Origin: Sporolituus thermophilus DSM 23256
GTDB taxonomy: Bacteria > Bacillota > Negativicutes > Sporomusales > Thermosinaceae
Direction: 5' to 3'
Length of the DNA stretch: 64,000 nucleotides
NCBI RefSeq assembly: GCF_900102435.1
Contig: NZ_FNBU01000005.1
Coordinates: 1-64,000, forward strand
Shown here: positions 1-9,099 of the stretch, piece by piece
How the letters are laid out: the number at the start of each line of letters is the position of its first letter
How positions within the stretch are numbered: position 1 is the stretch's first letter
Position numbers and translations under genes: made by a program
The notes under the pieces: generated by a model
The model's input: the letters and a program-made list of their open reading frames with translations, nothing else
Databases searched by the model: none
Told to the model about the DNA's origin: nothing

Positions 1-207
1 TGTTCAACGCGCCATGAACTGGGCAGCATTATCCTGACAACTAATCTGGATTTTGATAAATGGCCGGACGTCTTCGGCGATGCACGGATGACGGAAGCGC
101 TCATTGATCGATTAACGCATCGTGCGGACATCCATGTCATGAACGGCGAAAGCTACCGTTTTCGCCAAACCCTTGAGCTGCGAAAGCGTGTTGCTAAAGA
201 AAACTAA
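1..207 (+). CDS. istB: IS21-family helper ATPase IstB, C-terminal fragment (cut by window start)
   Basis: Frame 1 is open from the first base to a TAA at 205-207 and gives the last 68 residues of an IstB-like AAA+ ATPase, the helper that works with the IstA transposase. The diagnostic C-terminal string TTNLDFDKWPDVFGDARMTE is present, followed by a run with DRLTHRADIHVMNGESYRF. The N-terminus, with its Walker motifs and istA, lies outside the window, so intactness of the element cannot be judged. The terminal repeats of the element follow directly. The family call rests on recognised motifs and is quite certain. Confidence 0.9.
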   Translation, partial: CSTRHELGSIILTTNLDFDKWPDVFGDARMTEALIDRLTHRADIHVMNGESYRFRQTLELRKRVAKEN

Positions 208-275
208 AAGTGTTTTTGCTAATGACTATTTCTAGGCAGAATTATCTGTCATTTTACCAGCGATTAGCAAGGCCC

Positions 276-312
276 GGTCAACTTTTGCTCTAGCACGGGC
301 GGTCAACTTTTG
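276..312. repeat. IS21 terminal repeats (two GGTCAACTTTTG copies)
   Basis: Identical 12-mers at 276-287 and 301-312 in the same orientation. IS21-type elements carry multiple transposase-binding repeats near each end, so these are best read as IstA binding sites. Confidence 0.75.
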
Positions 313-340
313 TGTTGACAAAACCAAACATAAGTTTTTG

Positions 341-368
341 GGGCTACCTGGCTGGTAGCCCTTTTTTT
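341..368 (+). terminator. Rho-independent terminator next to the IS end
   Basis: An 8-bp stem GGGCTACC / GGTAGCCC with a 5-nt loop (341-361) is followed by seven T. It lies 20 bp beyond the IS end, so it may have belonged to a gene interrupted or displaced by the insertion; it now shields ytxC from IS transcription. Confidence 0.8.
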
Positions 369-441
369 GGTGAATACGCGTTATATCTTTCTTCCTTTCC
401 TTCCCTATGGATATGCGCCTTTTTGTATGGTCTTGAAAATG

Positions 442-449
442 CATACATA
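442..449 (+). promoter_or_regulatory. Possible sigma-E-type -10 element upstream of ytxC
   Basis: CATACATA at 442-449 resembles the sigma-E -10 consensus (CATACAnT), fitting expression of a sporulation gene in the mother cell. A TATAAT at 448-453 overlaps it, so a sigma-A reading is also possible. No convincing -35 was seen. Confidence 0.3.
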
Positions 450-476
450 TAATATAGTGTGGAAGGAAGTGGGGAT

Positions 477-1355
477 GTGAAGCTACTGTCTGTTGGCTTG
501 ACTGGTACTATCGAAGAAATCCGGGCAAGACTGCAACGAGACTGCGGCAGTTTGGTCCAGGACGGGTTTCGTATTACTATTGATGAATTAAGCAAGGGGC
601 GATATACCTTTCTTGGCTGTAATATTATTGAAGGCGAACTGTCCTTTCGCAATTATGAACGCATAAAAAAACTGCTTAAACATTTCGTGGCCAAACTTTT
701 AACCGATCAGATTTTAGAACGCGAGGAAATAAATATTATTCGTAAAATTATTGACCGTAATTATTCGTATCTTAGTGTAGAAGAACGTAACATTGTTTTG
801 GAAACCACTTTAAAAATCCTAAGTAATGGAGGGGCTCTGCTCGAAGATTTTAGTCTTTCTGCCCGGCATTCCCAAATATTGAACCGAATTTTAGAGTATT
901 TAGATAACCACCATGAACTGGTTTTGGATGGCTTTATCACCTTCCGGCTTAAGGATTATCGCGACCGGTTGGCCCAGATCGTCGATAAAGCTGTTGACGA
1001 GTACACGATGGACGTCGAATATAAAGAATTTATCCGTATATTACGTTACTTTGTCGATGTGCAACAGCCGCGGATTAAAGAGGTCCATGTGGTTATCAAT
1101 GCCAATGACACGTTTAAACTACTCGATACCCTAGGACAACCAATCCCTAGTCAGTATCTGGAAAACTTTATTGTCCAGAATTCGGAAGTAATCAATTACG
1201 AGGACATCTTGATTACAGCTCTAATTACCATTGCTCCGTTCAATATCATGCTCCATAATCTGGAGGCCGCCAAGTCGCCTAATTTGGTAGATACGATTAA
1301 AAATATATTTGTAGGCAGGGTTGCAATCTGTCCCGGTTGCGACTTATGTCTATAG
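477..1355 (+). CDS. ytxC: Putative sporulation protein YtxC
   Basis: A 292-residue protein recognised as the YtxC family, which is found in endospore formers and whose biochemical role is unknown. It is hydrophilic, with no signal peptide or membrane segment, and alternates basic helices with a central ERNIVLETTLKILSNGG stretch. The C-terminus carries two cysteines (CPGCDLC). The reading frame is open from an upstream GTG at 459, but the GGAAGG at 461-466 then lies inside the gene; starting at GTG 477 puts this Shine-Dalgarno about 10 nt upstream and is preferred. It stands alone between the IS end and the thrS promoter. Confidence 0.75.
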   Translation: MKLLSVGLTGTIEEIRARLQRDCGSLVQDGFRITIDELSKGRYTFLGCNIIEGELSFRNYERIKKLLKHFVAKLLTDQILEREEINIIRKIIDRNYSYLSVEERNIVLETTLKILSNGGALLEDFSLSARHSQILNRILEYLDNHHELVLDGFITFRLKDYRDRLAQIVDKAVDEYTMDVEYKEFIRILRYFVDVQQPRIKEVHVVINANDTFKLLDTLGQPIPSQYLENFIVQNSEVINYEDILITALITIAPFNIMLHNLEAAKSPNLVDTIKNIFVGRVAICPGCDLCL

Positions 1356-1358
1356 CCG

Positions 1359-1387
1359 TTGACTTGTCTGCTAAAACTATGTATAAT
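1359..1387 (+). promoter_or_regulatory. Sigma-A promoter of thrS leader
   Basis: TTGACT at 1359-1364 and TATAAT at 1382-1387 are separated by 17 bp. The -35 begins 4 nt after the ytxC stop codon; transcription would start near 1394, just before the T-box. Confidence 0.85.
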
Positions 1388-1394
1388 GTTTCTA

Positions 1395-1645
1395 AAGTAA
1401 AATAGTGCCAATAGTAATGCGGAGGACATGGCAGTAATATTTCACCCGTTTCAGAGAAAAGGCGTCGTAGGCTGTGAGCGCCTTTACGGGCCGTTGCTGT
1501 TACCCCCTCCAAACTGCTTGGCTGAACATATAGTAAGCCAAGCCGGGCGCGTCCCGTTATGTTAACGAAGTGGGCTTAAACAGGCCAATCAGGGTGGAAC
1601 CGCGGGCTAACTCTCGTCCCTTGGAATGGGCGGGAGTTTTCTTAT
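1395..1645 (+). ncRNA. T-box leader of thrS (threonine, specifier ACC)
   Basis: The T-box bulge AGGGTGGAACCGCGG is at 1591-1605. Stem I runs from the GGAGG near 1420 to CCTCC near 1506, and its 3' side carries the likely specifier codon ACC at 1502-1504, which reads as threonine. A terminator stem (AACTCTCGTCCC with GGGCGGGAGTT, about 1609-1638) followed by T-rich sequence competes with the antiterminator. Uncharged tRNA-Thr would turn thrS on. Confidence 0.93.
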
Positions 1646-1700
1646 TTTTGACGCTAAATAGCATTGGTTTAATAAAATTTGTTGTATGAGGAGGATACAT

Positions 1701-3617
1701 GTGAGTAAGCTTCAAATTGTGCTAAAAGACGGGGCAATTAGGGAAGTCGAACCAGGCACGACCTTAATGCAACTGGCCGAGAGTATTAGTCGCAGTTTAG
1801 CCAAAAGTGCGCTTGTTGCCAAACTTGACGGTCAAGTTGTCGACTTGGCCTACCGCCTCAATAAAGGAGGGAAAGTTGAGTTTCTAACCTTTGAGGATGA
1901 AGAGGGTAAAGGCGCTTTGCGGCATAGTGCTTCGCACATCCTTGCCCAAGCTGTTAAACGCCTTTACGGGGATGTAAAGCTTGGTATTGGTCCGGCAATT
2001 GCCACCGGGTTTTACTATGATTTTGATACAACTCATACCTTCACGCCGGATGACCTGGAAAAAATTCAGGCTGAAATGGAAAAGATTGTGAAGGAAGATC
2101 TGCCTATTGAGAGAATGGAAGTTAGCCGTGAGGAAGCGCTTCGGCTTTTTACGGAACAAGGTGAAGTTTATAAGGTGGAGCTTATTCGTGACCTGCCAGA
2201 GGATGTAACGATTAGCCTCTACCGGCAGGGCGAGTTTATTGATCTTTGTGCAGGGCCGCATGTACCGTCAACGGGGCGGGTTAAGGCGATAAAGCTGCAG
2301 AGTCTTGCCGGCGCTTACTGGCGGGGCGACGAAAAGCGGAAAATGCTCCAGCGTATCTACGGTACGGCATTTGAGAAAAAGGCTGACTTAGACGCTTACC
2401 TCCATATGCTGGAAGAAGCCGCTAAACGTGACCATCGTAAATTGGGCCGCGAGCTGGACTTGTTCAGTATCCAAGATGAAGGCCCTGGTTTTCCTTTTTT
2501 CCATCCTAAAGGGATGGTTATTCGCAATGAGCTCGAAAATTTCTGGCGGAAACTACACGTAAAGTATGGTTATCAGGAAATTAAGACGCCAATTATTCTC
2601 CACCAGCGGTTATGGCAGCAATCGGGCCATTGGGACCATTATCGGGAAAATATGTATTTCACTACTATTGATGGCGAAGGTTATGCGGTCAAGCCAATGA
2701 ACTGTCCTGGCGGTATTCTCGTCTATCGTACCCAGCACCATAGCTATCGGGACCTTCCGCTGCGCACCTGCGAACTTGGTCTAGTTCATCGGCATGAGTT
2801 GTCCGGCGCTTTGCACGGTTTGATGCGTGTACGCAGTTTTACCCAGGACGATGCCCATATTTTTATGCTGCCCTCGCAGATTAAAGACGAAATTCAAGGT
2901 GTTATCGACTTATTTAACGAAGTCTACAGCACGTTTGGCTTATCTTATCATGCCGAACTCAGCACCAAACCGGAAAAAGCCATGGGTTCAGACGAAATTT
3001 GGGAAGTTGCCACCAACGCGCTCCGGGAGGCACTGGAAGAACGCGGCATGCCATACAAAGTTAACGAAGGGGATGGCGCATTTTACGGTCCCAAAATCGA
3101 CTTTCACCTCCAGGACTCCATCGGTCGGACCTGGCAGTGCGGTACCATTCAGTTAGACATGCTTATGCCGGAAAAGTTTGATCTTACTTATGTCGGTGAA
3201 GATGGCCAGAAGCACCGTCCTGTTATGATCCACCGTGTTGCTTATGGCAGTTTGGAGCGGTTCATTGGTATCCTCATCGAGCATTATGCCGGCGCTTTTC
3301 CGACTTGGCTTGCACCTGTCCAGGTTAAAATTCTGCCGATAACCGACCGGCATGTCGCTTATGCTCAGGAAATCGCAACTCTCATGCGTGACAAAGATAT
3401 CCGGGTAGAAGTAGACAGCCGCAACGAAAAGATTGGCTATAAAATTCGCGAAGGCCAACTGGAGAAAGTACCCTATATGTTGATAGTAGGGGATAAAGAG
3501 GTTGAAACCCGGACGGTTGCGGTAAGAAAGCGCGGCCAAGGGGACATCGGCGCACAAGCCGTAGACGATTTTATTGCCGCTATTTTGGCAGAAATACAAA
3601 GAAAAATAAATAATTGA
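1701..3617 (+). CDS. thrS: Threonyl-tRNA synthetase
   Basis: Class II threonyl-tRNA synthetase of 638 residues that charges tRNA-Thr in the cytosol. Domain order is TGS (about 1-60), the HxxxH editing domain (HSASHILAQ), the catalytic core and a C-terminal anticodon-binding domain. The expected zinc ligands are visible: Cys335 in MNCPGG, His386 in DDAHIF and His511 in MIHRVAYGS. GTG 1701 is chosen because the GAGGAGG at 1688-1694 overlaps the in-frame ATG at 1686 and would leave that ATG without a ribosome site. It is expressed from its own promoter under T-box control. Confidence 0.97.
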   Translation: MSKLQIVLKDGAIREVEPGTTLMQLAESISRSLAKSALVAKLDGQVVDLAYRLNKGGKVEFLTFEDEEGKGALRHSASHILAQAVKRLYGDVKLGIGPAIATGFYYDFDTTHTFTPDDLEKIQAEMEKIVKEDLPIERMEVSREEALRLFTEQGEVYKVELIRDLPEDVTISLYRQGEFIDLCAGPHVPSTGRVKAIKLQSLAGAYWRGDEKRKMLQRIYGTAFEKKADLDAYLHMLEEAAKRDHRKLGRELDLFSIQDEGPGFPFFHPKGMVIRNELENFWRKLHVKYGYQEIKTPIILHQRLWQQSGHWDHYRENMYFTTIDGEGYAVKPMNCPGGILVYRTQHHSYRDLPLRTCELGLVHRHELSGALHGLMRVRSFTQDDAHIFMLPSQIKDEIQGVIDLFNEVYSTFGLSYHAELSTKPEKAMGSDEIWEVATNALREALEERGMPYKVNEGDGAFYGPKIDFHLQDSIGRTWQCGTIQLDMLMPEKFDLTYVGEDGQKHRPVMIHRVAYGSLERFIGILIEHYAGAFPTWLAPVQVKILPITDRHVAYAQEIATLMRDKDIRVEVDSRNEKIGYKIREGQLEKVPYMLIVGDKEVETRTVAVRKRGQGDIGAQAVDDFIAAILAEIQRKINN

Positions 3618-3625
3618 TTGTTAGC

Positions 3626-3654
3626 TTGACTTTTATGGCAATGGATGCTAACAT
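3626..3654 (+). promoter_or_regulatory. Promoter of the infC-rpmI-rplT operon
   Basis: TTGACT at 3626-3631, 17-bp spacer, TAACAT at 3649-3654. It begins 8 nt after the thrS stop and precedes the L20 leader. Confidence 0.65.
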
Positions 3655-3661
3655 ATCATAG

Positions 3662-3790
3662 TAAAGTTAAATAAGCTTGACAAGTAGAAGCCATCCGCTT
3701 CTCACCTTACAACGCGTTAGCAGTTCGTAAGGTTCTGTAAACCCTTGTTTACGCTTTATTGCGGGTGGTTTATGCCATCCGTTTTTTTGT
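3662..3790 (+). ncRNA. Ribosomal protein L20 leader
   Basis: The segments CATCCGCTTCTCACCTT (about 3693-3709), AAGGTTCTG (about 3729) and GCGGGTGGTTTATG (3761-3774) match the Firmicute L20 leader that precedes infC-rpmI-rplT. A terminator stem GGGTGG / CCATCC (3763-3780) followed by seven T ends it. Known logic: free L20 binds the leader and favours termination, giving autogenous control. Confidence 0.85.
3763..3788 (+). terminator. Attenuator terminator of the L20 leader
   Basis: Stem GGGTGG / CCATCC with loop TTTATG, followed by G and seven T. It sits 30 nt before the infC start, as expected for transcriptional attenuation. Confidence 0.8.
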
Positions 3791-3818
3791 TTGGCAGTAT
3801 CATAGGAGGTGAGCGGCA

Positions 3819-4340
3819 ATTAGCAAAGATACCACGATGAGGATTAATGAAGAAATCAGGGCGCGTGAAGTTCGGGTTATCAGCAGTACCGGAGAGCAGT
3901 TGGGGATTATGCCGCTGCGGGATGCGCTACGCCTGGCCGGTGAGCAACAGCTTGACCTGGTAGAAGTGGCGCCCCAGGCTAAACCGCCGGTTTGCCGTAT
4001 TATGGACTTTGGCAAGTTCAAGTATGAGCAACAAAAGCGGGACAAAGAAGCCAAGAAAAAACAAAAAATCATAACCGTAAAAGAAGTAAAGATTCGGCCT
4101 AACATTGAGGATCATGACTTCAATGTTAAAATAAAACATGCGCAGCGGTTCCTGGAAGACGGCGATAAAGTAAAAGTAACGATCATGTTCCGGGGACGCG
4201 AGCTATCCCACCCTGAATTGGGCAAACAAGTTCTAATGAAGATGGCAAATGAACTGAAAAACATTGCTACCGTGGAACGCGAGCCCAAACTGGAAGGAAA
4301 AAATATGATTATGATTCTTGCACCCAAGACACATAATTAA
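3819..4340 (+). CDS. infC: Translation initiation factor IF-3 (AUU start)
   Basis: IF-3 of 173 residues, which binds the 30S subunit and checks start-codon/fMet-tRNA pairing. N-terminal part contains [14 protein letters not shown]; the basic linker [14 protein letters not shown] joins it to the C-terminal domain. The first ATG (3837) would omit conserved N-terminal residues and has no Shine-Dalgarno. AGGAGGTGA at 3804-3812 lies 9 nt before an in-frame ATT at 3819, giving [12 protein letters not shown]. Rare AUU starts in infC are a known way for IF-3 to limit its own synthesis. First gene of the infC-rpmI-rplT operon. Confidence 0.95.
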   Translation: MSKDTTMRINEEIRAREVRVISSTGEQLGIMPLRDALRLAGEQQLDLVEVAPQAKPPVCRIMDFGKFKYEQQKRDKEAKKKQKIITVKEVKIRPNIEDHDFNVKIKHAQRFLEDGDKVKVTIMFRGRELSHPELGKQVLMKMANELKNIATVEREPKLEGKNMIMILAPKTHN

Positions 4341-4354
4341 AGGGAGGACCAATC

Positions 4355-4552
4355 ATGCCGAAAATTAAAACTCGCAAAAGTGCTGCAAAACGTTTTAAAG
4401 TTACTGGCTCTGGTGAATTTAAAAGGGCGAAAGCTTTCAAGAGCCATATTCTTGAAAAAAAATCTCCGGCTCGCAAACGTAATCTGCGCAAGGCCGCCCT
4501 TGTAAGCAAAGCGGACTATGAACGTGTAGCGCGCATGCTGCCTTATGCGTAA
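4355..4552 (+). CDS. rpmI: 50S ribosomal protein L35
   Basis: A 65-residue, strongly basic protein beginning [20 protein letters not shown], the standard L35 opening, and containing [17 protein letters not shown]. Length is typical. GGGAGG lies 8 nt upstream of the ATG. It follows infC by 14 nt and precedes rplT by 41 nt, the standard operon order, and shares the L20-sensitive leader. Confidence 0.97.
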   Translation: MPKIKTRKSAAKRFKVTGSGEFKRAKAFKSHILEKKSPARKRNLRKAALVSKADYERVARMLPYA

Positions 4553-4593
4553 GGAATACAGACTACAACGATAATTGCTAGGAGGTTATACAC

Positions 4594-4947
4594 ATGCCAA
4601 GAGTAAAAAAAGGGGTAACTGCACATAGACGTCACAAAAAAATCTTAAAACTGGCAAAAGGTTATCGTGGCGCCAGAAGTAAACAATTTAAGAAAGCTAA
4701 CGAGCTAGTAATGAAAGCTCTATACTATGCCCGCCGTGACCGCCGGGCCAAGAAAGGCGAATTCCGTAAACTTTGGATTGCTCGAATTAACGCGGCGGCT
4801 CGCATCAATGGCTTATCTTACAGTCAGCTTATTAACGGCCTGAAAAAAGCTGGCGTGGAAGTTAATCGTAAAATGCTTGCCGATCTGGCAGTAAATGATA
4901 TGGCTGCTTTTAGTAAACTTGTTGAAACAGCAAAAGCTCAACTTTAA
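4594..4947 (+). CDS. rplT: 50S ribosomal protein L20
   Basis: A 117-residue basic protein beginning [20 protein letters not shown], typical of L20, with [19 protein letters not shown] in the middle. L20 is needed for early 50S assembly and binds the infC leader to repress its own operon. A strong ribosome site AGGAGG lies 9 nt upstream. The gene ends the operon ahead of a strong terminator. Confidence 0.97.
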   Translation: MPRVKKGVTAHRRHKKILKLAKGYRGARSKQFKKANELVMKALYYARRDRRAKKGEFRKLWIARINAAARINGLSYSQLINGLKKAGVEVNRKMLADLAVNDMAAFSKLVETAKAQL

Positions 4948-4957
4948 TAAATAATAG

Positions 4958-4995
4958 ACGACTCTTGAATTTTATTTTTTCAAGAGTCGTTTTTA
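4958..4995 (+). terminator. Terminator of infC-rpmI-rplT
   Basis: An 11-bp perfect stem ACGACTCTTGA (4958-4968) / TCAAGAGTCGT (4980-4990) followed by TTTTTATTT. Confidence 0.9.
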
Positions 4996-5174
4996 TTTGC
5001 ATAATCACGGAAAAAATGGAAACAATTTTGTCTAAGTTAATGAACGGCTTGTTGTGAATTGTATTTTAATTAGAATTTTTAAGATAATTCGGCAGGTTTT
5101 TTTGTGGTGGCCCGCGAATAAGATATATCAACTAGAGTGCCACTAAAATAATCCAAGTAAGGAGGAGTTCAACC

Positions 5175-6023
5175 TTGGCCTTAGTAACGATGCATGAACT
5201 ACTTCAAGATGCACGGAAGCGTAAGTACGCGGTGGGCGGGTTCAATGTCTTTAATTTTGAGACATTGGGCGCAGTAGTCGAAGTTGCGGAAGAACTAAAA
5301 ACACCTTTGGTGCTCGGTATTCCGGAACGGCTGTTTAAATTCGTCGACGTGGACACTCTTGGCGCGGCAATGGTACGCGCTGCCCAGAAAGCTTCTGTTC
5401 CAGTTGCGTTACATCTTGATCATGGGCATACTTACGAAGGTATTATGAAGGCTATCCGTTGGGGATTTACTTCGGTAATGTTTGATGGCTCATCTTTGTC
5501 TTTTAGTGAAAACTTAAAACGGACGAAAGAAATCAGTCGCATAGCCCATTCCCTTGGTATTTCTGTCGAGGGTGAATTGGGCTATGTTGGCTGTTATGAT
5601 AGTTTGCGTGATCTAAACGAAGATAATTTGGTGAAACCGGAAATGGCGGCTGACTTTGTTGACAAAACGGGAGTTGATGCACTGGCTGTTGCGGTAGGCA
5701 ACAACCATGGGGCATACCGCGGCGCGCCAAAGTTGAACTTTTCCCGCTTAAGCGAACTCAGCGCCGCCGTTCAGGTACCGCTTGTCATGCACGGAGGAGC
5801 GCGCCTTACCAGAGACGAATACCGTAATTCTATTCAGTCAGGCATCACCAAAATAAATATTGCTACCGATATGTCGCAGGCGGCAGCGGAAAGACTGAAA
5901 GCCGAATTGGCAAAAAATCCGAATGCAAACTATATCCACCTCATGTCGGTTGTCAAAAAAGGAGTTAAAGACTCGGTTCGTAAGTATATGTTATGCTTTG
6001 ACTGCATTTCCAAAGCTATTTAA
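5175..6023 (+). CDS. Class II (zinc) aldolase, fructose-bisphosphate/tagatose-bisphosphate type
   Basis: A 282-residue TIM-barrel class II aldolase that cleaves or forms a ketose bisphosphate using Zn2+. Visible active-site elements: GGFNVFN near residue 20, LDHG with catalytic Asp82 and zinc ligand His83, EGELG (132-136), NNHG with His178 and MHGGA with His206. The start is TTG 5175, with GGAGGAG at 5161-5167 about 7 nt upstream; no ATG fits the conserved N-terminus better. Substrate (fructose-1,6- versus tagatose-bisphosphate or a related sugar) cannot be settled from sequence, so no symbol is given. It is monocistronic, with a terminator behind it. Confidence 0.88.
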   Translation: MALVTMHELLQDARKRKYAVGGFNVFNFETLGAVVEVAEELKTPLVLGIPERLFKFVDVDTLGAAMVRAAQKASVPVALHLDHGHTYEGIMKAIRWGFTSVMFDGSSLSFSENLKRTKEISRIAHSLGISVEGELGYVGCYDSLRDLNEDNLVKPEMAADFVDKTGVDALAVAVGNNHGAYRGAPKLNFSRLSELSAAVQVPLVMHGGARLTRDEYRNSIQSGITKINIATDMSQAAAERLKAELAKNPNANYIHLMSVVKKGVKDSVRKYMLCFDCISKAI

Positions 6024-6040
6024 AAAATCCGGCTCAGACA

Positions 6041-6069
6041 AAACACCCGTCACAGACGGGTGTTTTGTA
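6041..6069 (+). terminator. Terminator after the aldolase gene
   Basis: AAACACCCGT (6041-6050) pairs with ACGGGTGTTT (6056-6065); only a short T run follows, so strength is moderate. Confidence 0.7.
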
Positions 6070-6138
6070 CTTGTATTGTTTGTTTTCGGGGAAAACTGGT
6101 AAAATTATTTTAGGATAACTTTATCAGGAGTGTAAAGG

Positions 6139-6798
6139 GTGAAAAAGGAAAAACAGTTTGTGGTTATAGGGCTTGGCCGTTTTGGCACAAGCGTGGCTCG
6201 TTCGCTTCATCGGTCCGGCTATCAGGTATTGGCCGTCGACATTAATGCGGAACGCGTACAAAAATTCAGCGATGAAGTAACTCATGTTGTCCAGGCGGAT
6301 ACCACAGACGAAGCCAGTTTGGAAGCATTAGGGATACGGAATTTTGACGTAGCAGTTGTCGCGATTGGCGACGATATTCAGGCCAATGTACTTACTACCT
6401 TGCTGTTAAAAGAAATGGGGGTACGCTATATCGTAGCAAAAGCCCGCAATTTTCTTCACGGCAAGATGTTAAAAAAAATCGGCGCCGATCGGGTGGTTCA
6501 CCCTGAATACGATATGGGGCAGCGTGTTGCCCATAATCTTGTTTCCACTAATGTTTTTGATTATATTGAACTGTCCCCCAATCTCGGCTTGGTGGAAATC
6601 TCTGCCCCGCACGCCCTCGTAGGACAAACGCTGGTTGGGGCCGACCTACGGGCTAAATATGCAATTAATATTGTTGCTATTAAGCGGGGGGAGCAAATTT
6701 TAGTACCACCCAGTCCTACCGAGAAAATTACCGCCGGGGACGTCTTGATCGTAGTGGGGCAAAATGATGGAATCCAACGGCTGGAGGAATTGGAATGA
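6139..6798 (+). CDS. TrkA/KtrA-type potassium channel regulatory protein (RCK)
   Basis: A 219-residue cytosolic protein with an RCK_N Rossmann domain (about 5-125) and RCK_C domain (about 140-219). The nucleotide loop GLGRFG is at 11-16 and the acidic residue that ends beta-2 is Asp34 (VLAVDIN). Such proteins gate TrkH/KtrB K+ channels in response to NAD(H), ATP/ADP or c-di-AMP; the channel partner is not in this window. Start is GTG 6139, with CAGGAG 8 nt upstream. The stop overlaps the next ATG by 4 nt (ATGA), indicating translational coupling to the rRNA methylase. Confidence 0.92.
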   Translation: MKKEKQFVVIGLGRFGTSVARSLHRSGYQVLAVDINAERVQKFSDEVTHVVQADTTDEASLEALGIRNFDVAVVAIGDDIQANVLTTLLLKEMGVRYIVAKARNFLHGKMLKKIGADRVVHPEYDMGQRVAHNLVSTNVFDYIELSPNLGLVEISAPHALVGQTLVGADLRAKYAINIVAIKRGEQILVPPSPTEKITAGDVLIVVGQNDGIQRLEELE

Positions 6799-7607
6799 CA
6801 GACGTGATCACTAGTCCTAACAACCAAATAATAAAAAAAGTAGCTTCACTAAAACAAAAAAAATACCGGGACGAATACAATCTATTTGCAGTCGAAGGTA
6901 TTCGGCTGGTAGAAGAAGCGGCTGGTTCCGCCTGGCGGCCAGCTATATGTTTTTATACGGAAAAGGCAGCAGCGGCAAAACGGGTGCAGTCGACACTGGA
7001 AATTCTTGCGGCCAAGGGATGCCGGATTGTTGAGGTATCTGATAATGTCTATACTAAAATTACCGATACGGATCAACCGCAGGGCATCCTTTGCGTAATG
7101 GAAAAAAAGCAATATACCTTTAGCGACTTACAAGCTTCCGATAGGGCTCTGATTGTCATTCTTGACAATGTCCAGGATCCCGGTAATATTGGTACAGTGG
7201 TGCGAACCGCCGATGCCGCCGGCTGCTGCGGCGTCATCCTCACGAAGGGTTGTGCTGACTTGTTTTCTGGAAAAACGGTTAGGGCTACCATGGGCTCTCT
7301 TTTTCATTTGCCGGTGATAACCGGGGTTACAGAGCAAGAGGTCGCCGCCTTTTTAGAGCAGCGGAACATCCGCTTATTAGCTACAGCATTAGATGCTTCA
7401 TCTCTTTACCACGATGTTGATTTACGTGGTCCGGTAGCGATTGTTTTTGGTAATGAAGGAGCGGGAGTGAGTAAGGCAATACTGGAAAAGGCGGACGAGC
7501 GCGTGTATATACCGTTATACGGGCGCGCCGAATCGCTCAATGTCGCTGTAGCAGCCGCTGTTATTCTTTATGAGGCCCGACGGCAGCGACGGATGGCTTA
7601 CTTGTAA
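6795..7607 (+). CDS. SpoU/TrmH-family RNA 2'-O-methyltransferase
   Basis: A 270-residue SPOUT methyltransferase that transfers methyl from S-adenosylmethionine to a ribose in rRNA or tRNA. An N-terminal substrate-binding domain (about 1-100) precedes the knotted catalytic domain. The three SpoU motifs are visible: NVQDPGNIGTVVRTA from Asn125, GNEGAG from 219, and RAESLNVAVAAAVILYE near 245-260. The gene is of the YsgA/RlmB-like group that sits just upstream of pheS in many Firmicutes; exact target nucleotide is unknown. ATG overlaps the trkA-like stop. Confidence 0.92.
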   Translation: MTDVITSPNNQIIKKVASLKQKKYRDEYNLFAVEGIRLVEEAAGSAWRPAICFYTEKAAAAKRVQSTLEILAAKGCRIVEVSDNVYTKITDTDQPQGILCVMEKKQYTFSDLQASDRALIVILDNVQDPGNIGTVVRTADAAGCCGVILTKGCADLFSGKTVRATMGSLFHLPVITGVTEQEVAAFLEQRNIRLLATALDASSLYHDVDLRGPVAIVFGNEGAGVSKAILEKADERVYIPLYGRAESLNVAVAAAVILYEARRQRRMAYL

Positions 7608-7630
7608 TTTCGGGGGTATTGTGCTATAAT
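7602..7630 (+). promoter_or_regulatory. Promoter of the yqzL/T-box/pheST transcript
   Basis: TTGTAA at 7602-7607, 17-bp spacer, TATAAT at 7625-7630 preceded by TGC (extended -10). The -35 overlaps the stop codon of the methylase gene. Confidence 0.75.
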
Positions 7631-7681
7631 ACGGTTAGCAATGACCTGAAATTTCCAACAATGGGCAGTGAGGTGTGTCTC

Positions 7682-7774
7682 ATGGTAGTGACCGCCGAAT
7701 TTTTTTGGAGAATGTTTGAAGCCACTGGTTCCATTGCTGCGTATCTTTTATATAAGCGTTTGATGCTCCAATAG
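7682..7774 (+). CDS. Tiny YqzL-family protein upstream of the pheS T-box
   Basis: A 30-codon gene reading MVVTAEFFWRMFEATGSIA and ending AYLLYKRLMLQ. The W-x-x-F-x-x-TG-x-x-x-AYL-x-Y core is that of the YqzL family, a small conserved Firmicute protein of unknown function. GAGGTG at 7669-7674 lies 7 nt before the ATG; an in-frame ATG at 7661 has no such site. It lies between the pheS promoter and the T-box stem I, so it should be cotranscribed with the leader. A second member (45019-45138) sits at the classical era-recO position. Confidence 0.72.
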   Translation: MVVTAEFFWRMFEATGSIAAYLLYKRLMLQ

Positions 7775-7779
7775 TGCAT

Positions 7780-8010
7780 TTGGCGATGACGGAGAGAGTA
7801 GGCTAGTACGGTTTCACAGGGAGAATACGCCATAGATTGAGAGCGTATTCAACACGGCTAGCGGAAGTTCACTCCTGAGCTTTCGGACTGAAAGGACATT
7901 GATTGTCCCAGTAGGCCGGACGCGTTTTCCGCGTTAGAGGAAATTGAGTACAAATTAGGGTGGTACCGCGGGAGTCCGGACTTTCGCCCCTTAGGGGTGA
8001 AAGTCTTTTT
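7780..8010 (+). ncRNA. T-box leader of pheST (phenylalanine, specifier TTC)
   Basis: T-box bulge AGGGTGGTACCGCGG at 7957-7971. The 3' side of stem I reads GGAAGTTCACTCC with the likely specifier TTC at 7868-7870, a phenylalanine codon. The terminator is a 12-bp stem GACTTTCGCCCC / GGGGTGAAAGTC (about 7979-8004) followed by six T. No separate promoter was seen between yqzL and stem I. Confidence 0.93.
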
Positions 8011-8025
8011 TATATCCTTTTTTAA

Positions 8026-9078
<1,053 letters not shown>

Positions 9079-9099
9079 TAAGGATGAGGGAGGAAGTGT

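Larger units (their letters stand above)
1..320 (+). mobile_element. Right end of an IS21-family insertion sequence
   Basis: The 3' end of istB is followed by two copies of GGTCAACTTTTG at 276-287 and 301-312, 25 bp apart. The second copy begins a 20-bp end sequence at 301-320 whose complement starts TGTCAACACAAAAGTTGACC, the usual form of an IS21-family terminal inverted repeat with internal repeated binding sites. The element boundary is therefore placed at 320. The left end and any target duplication are outside the window. Confidence 0.82.
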
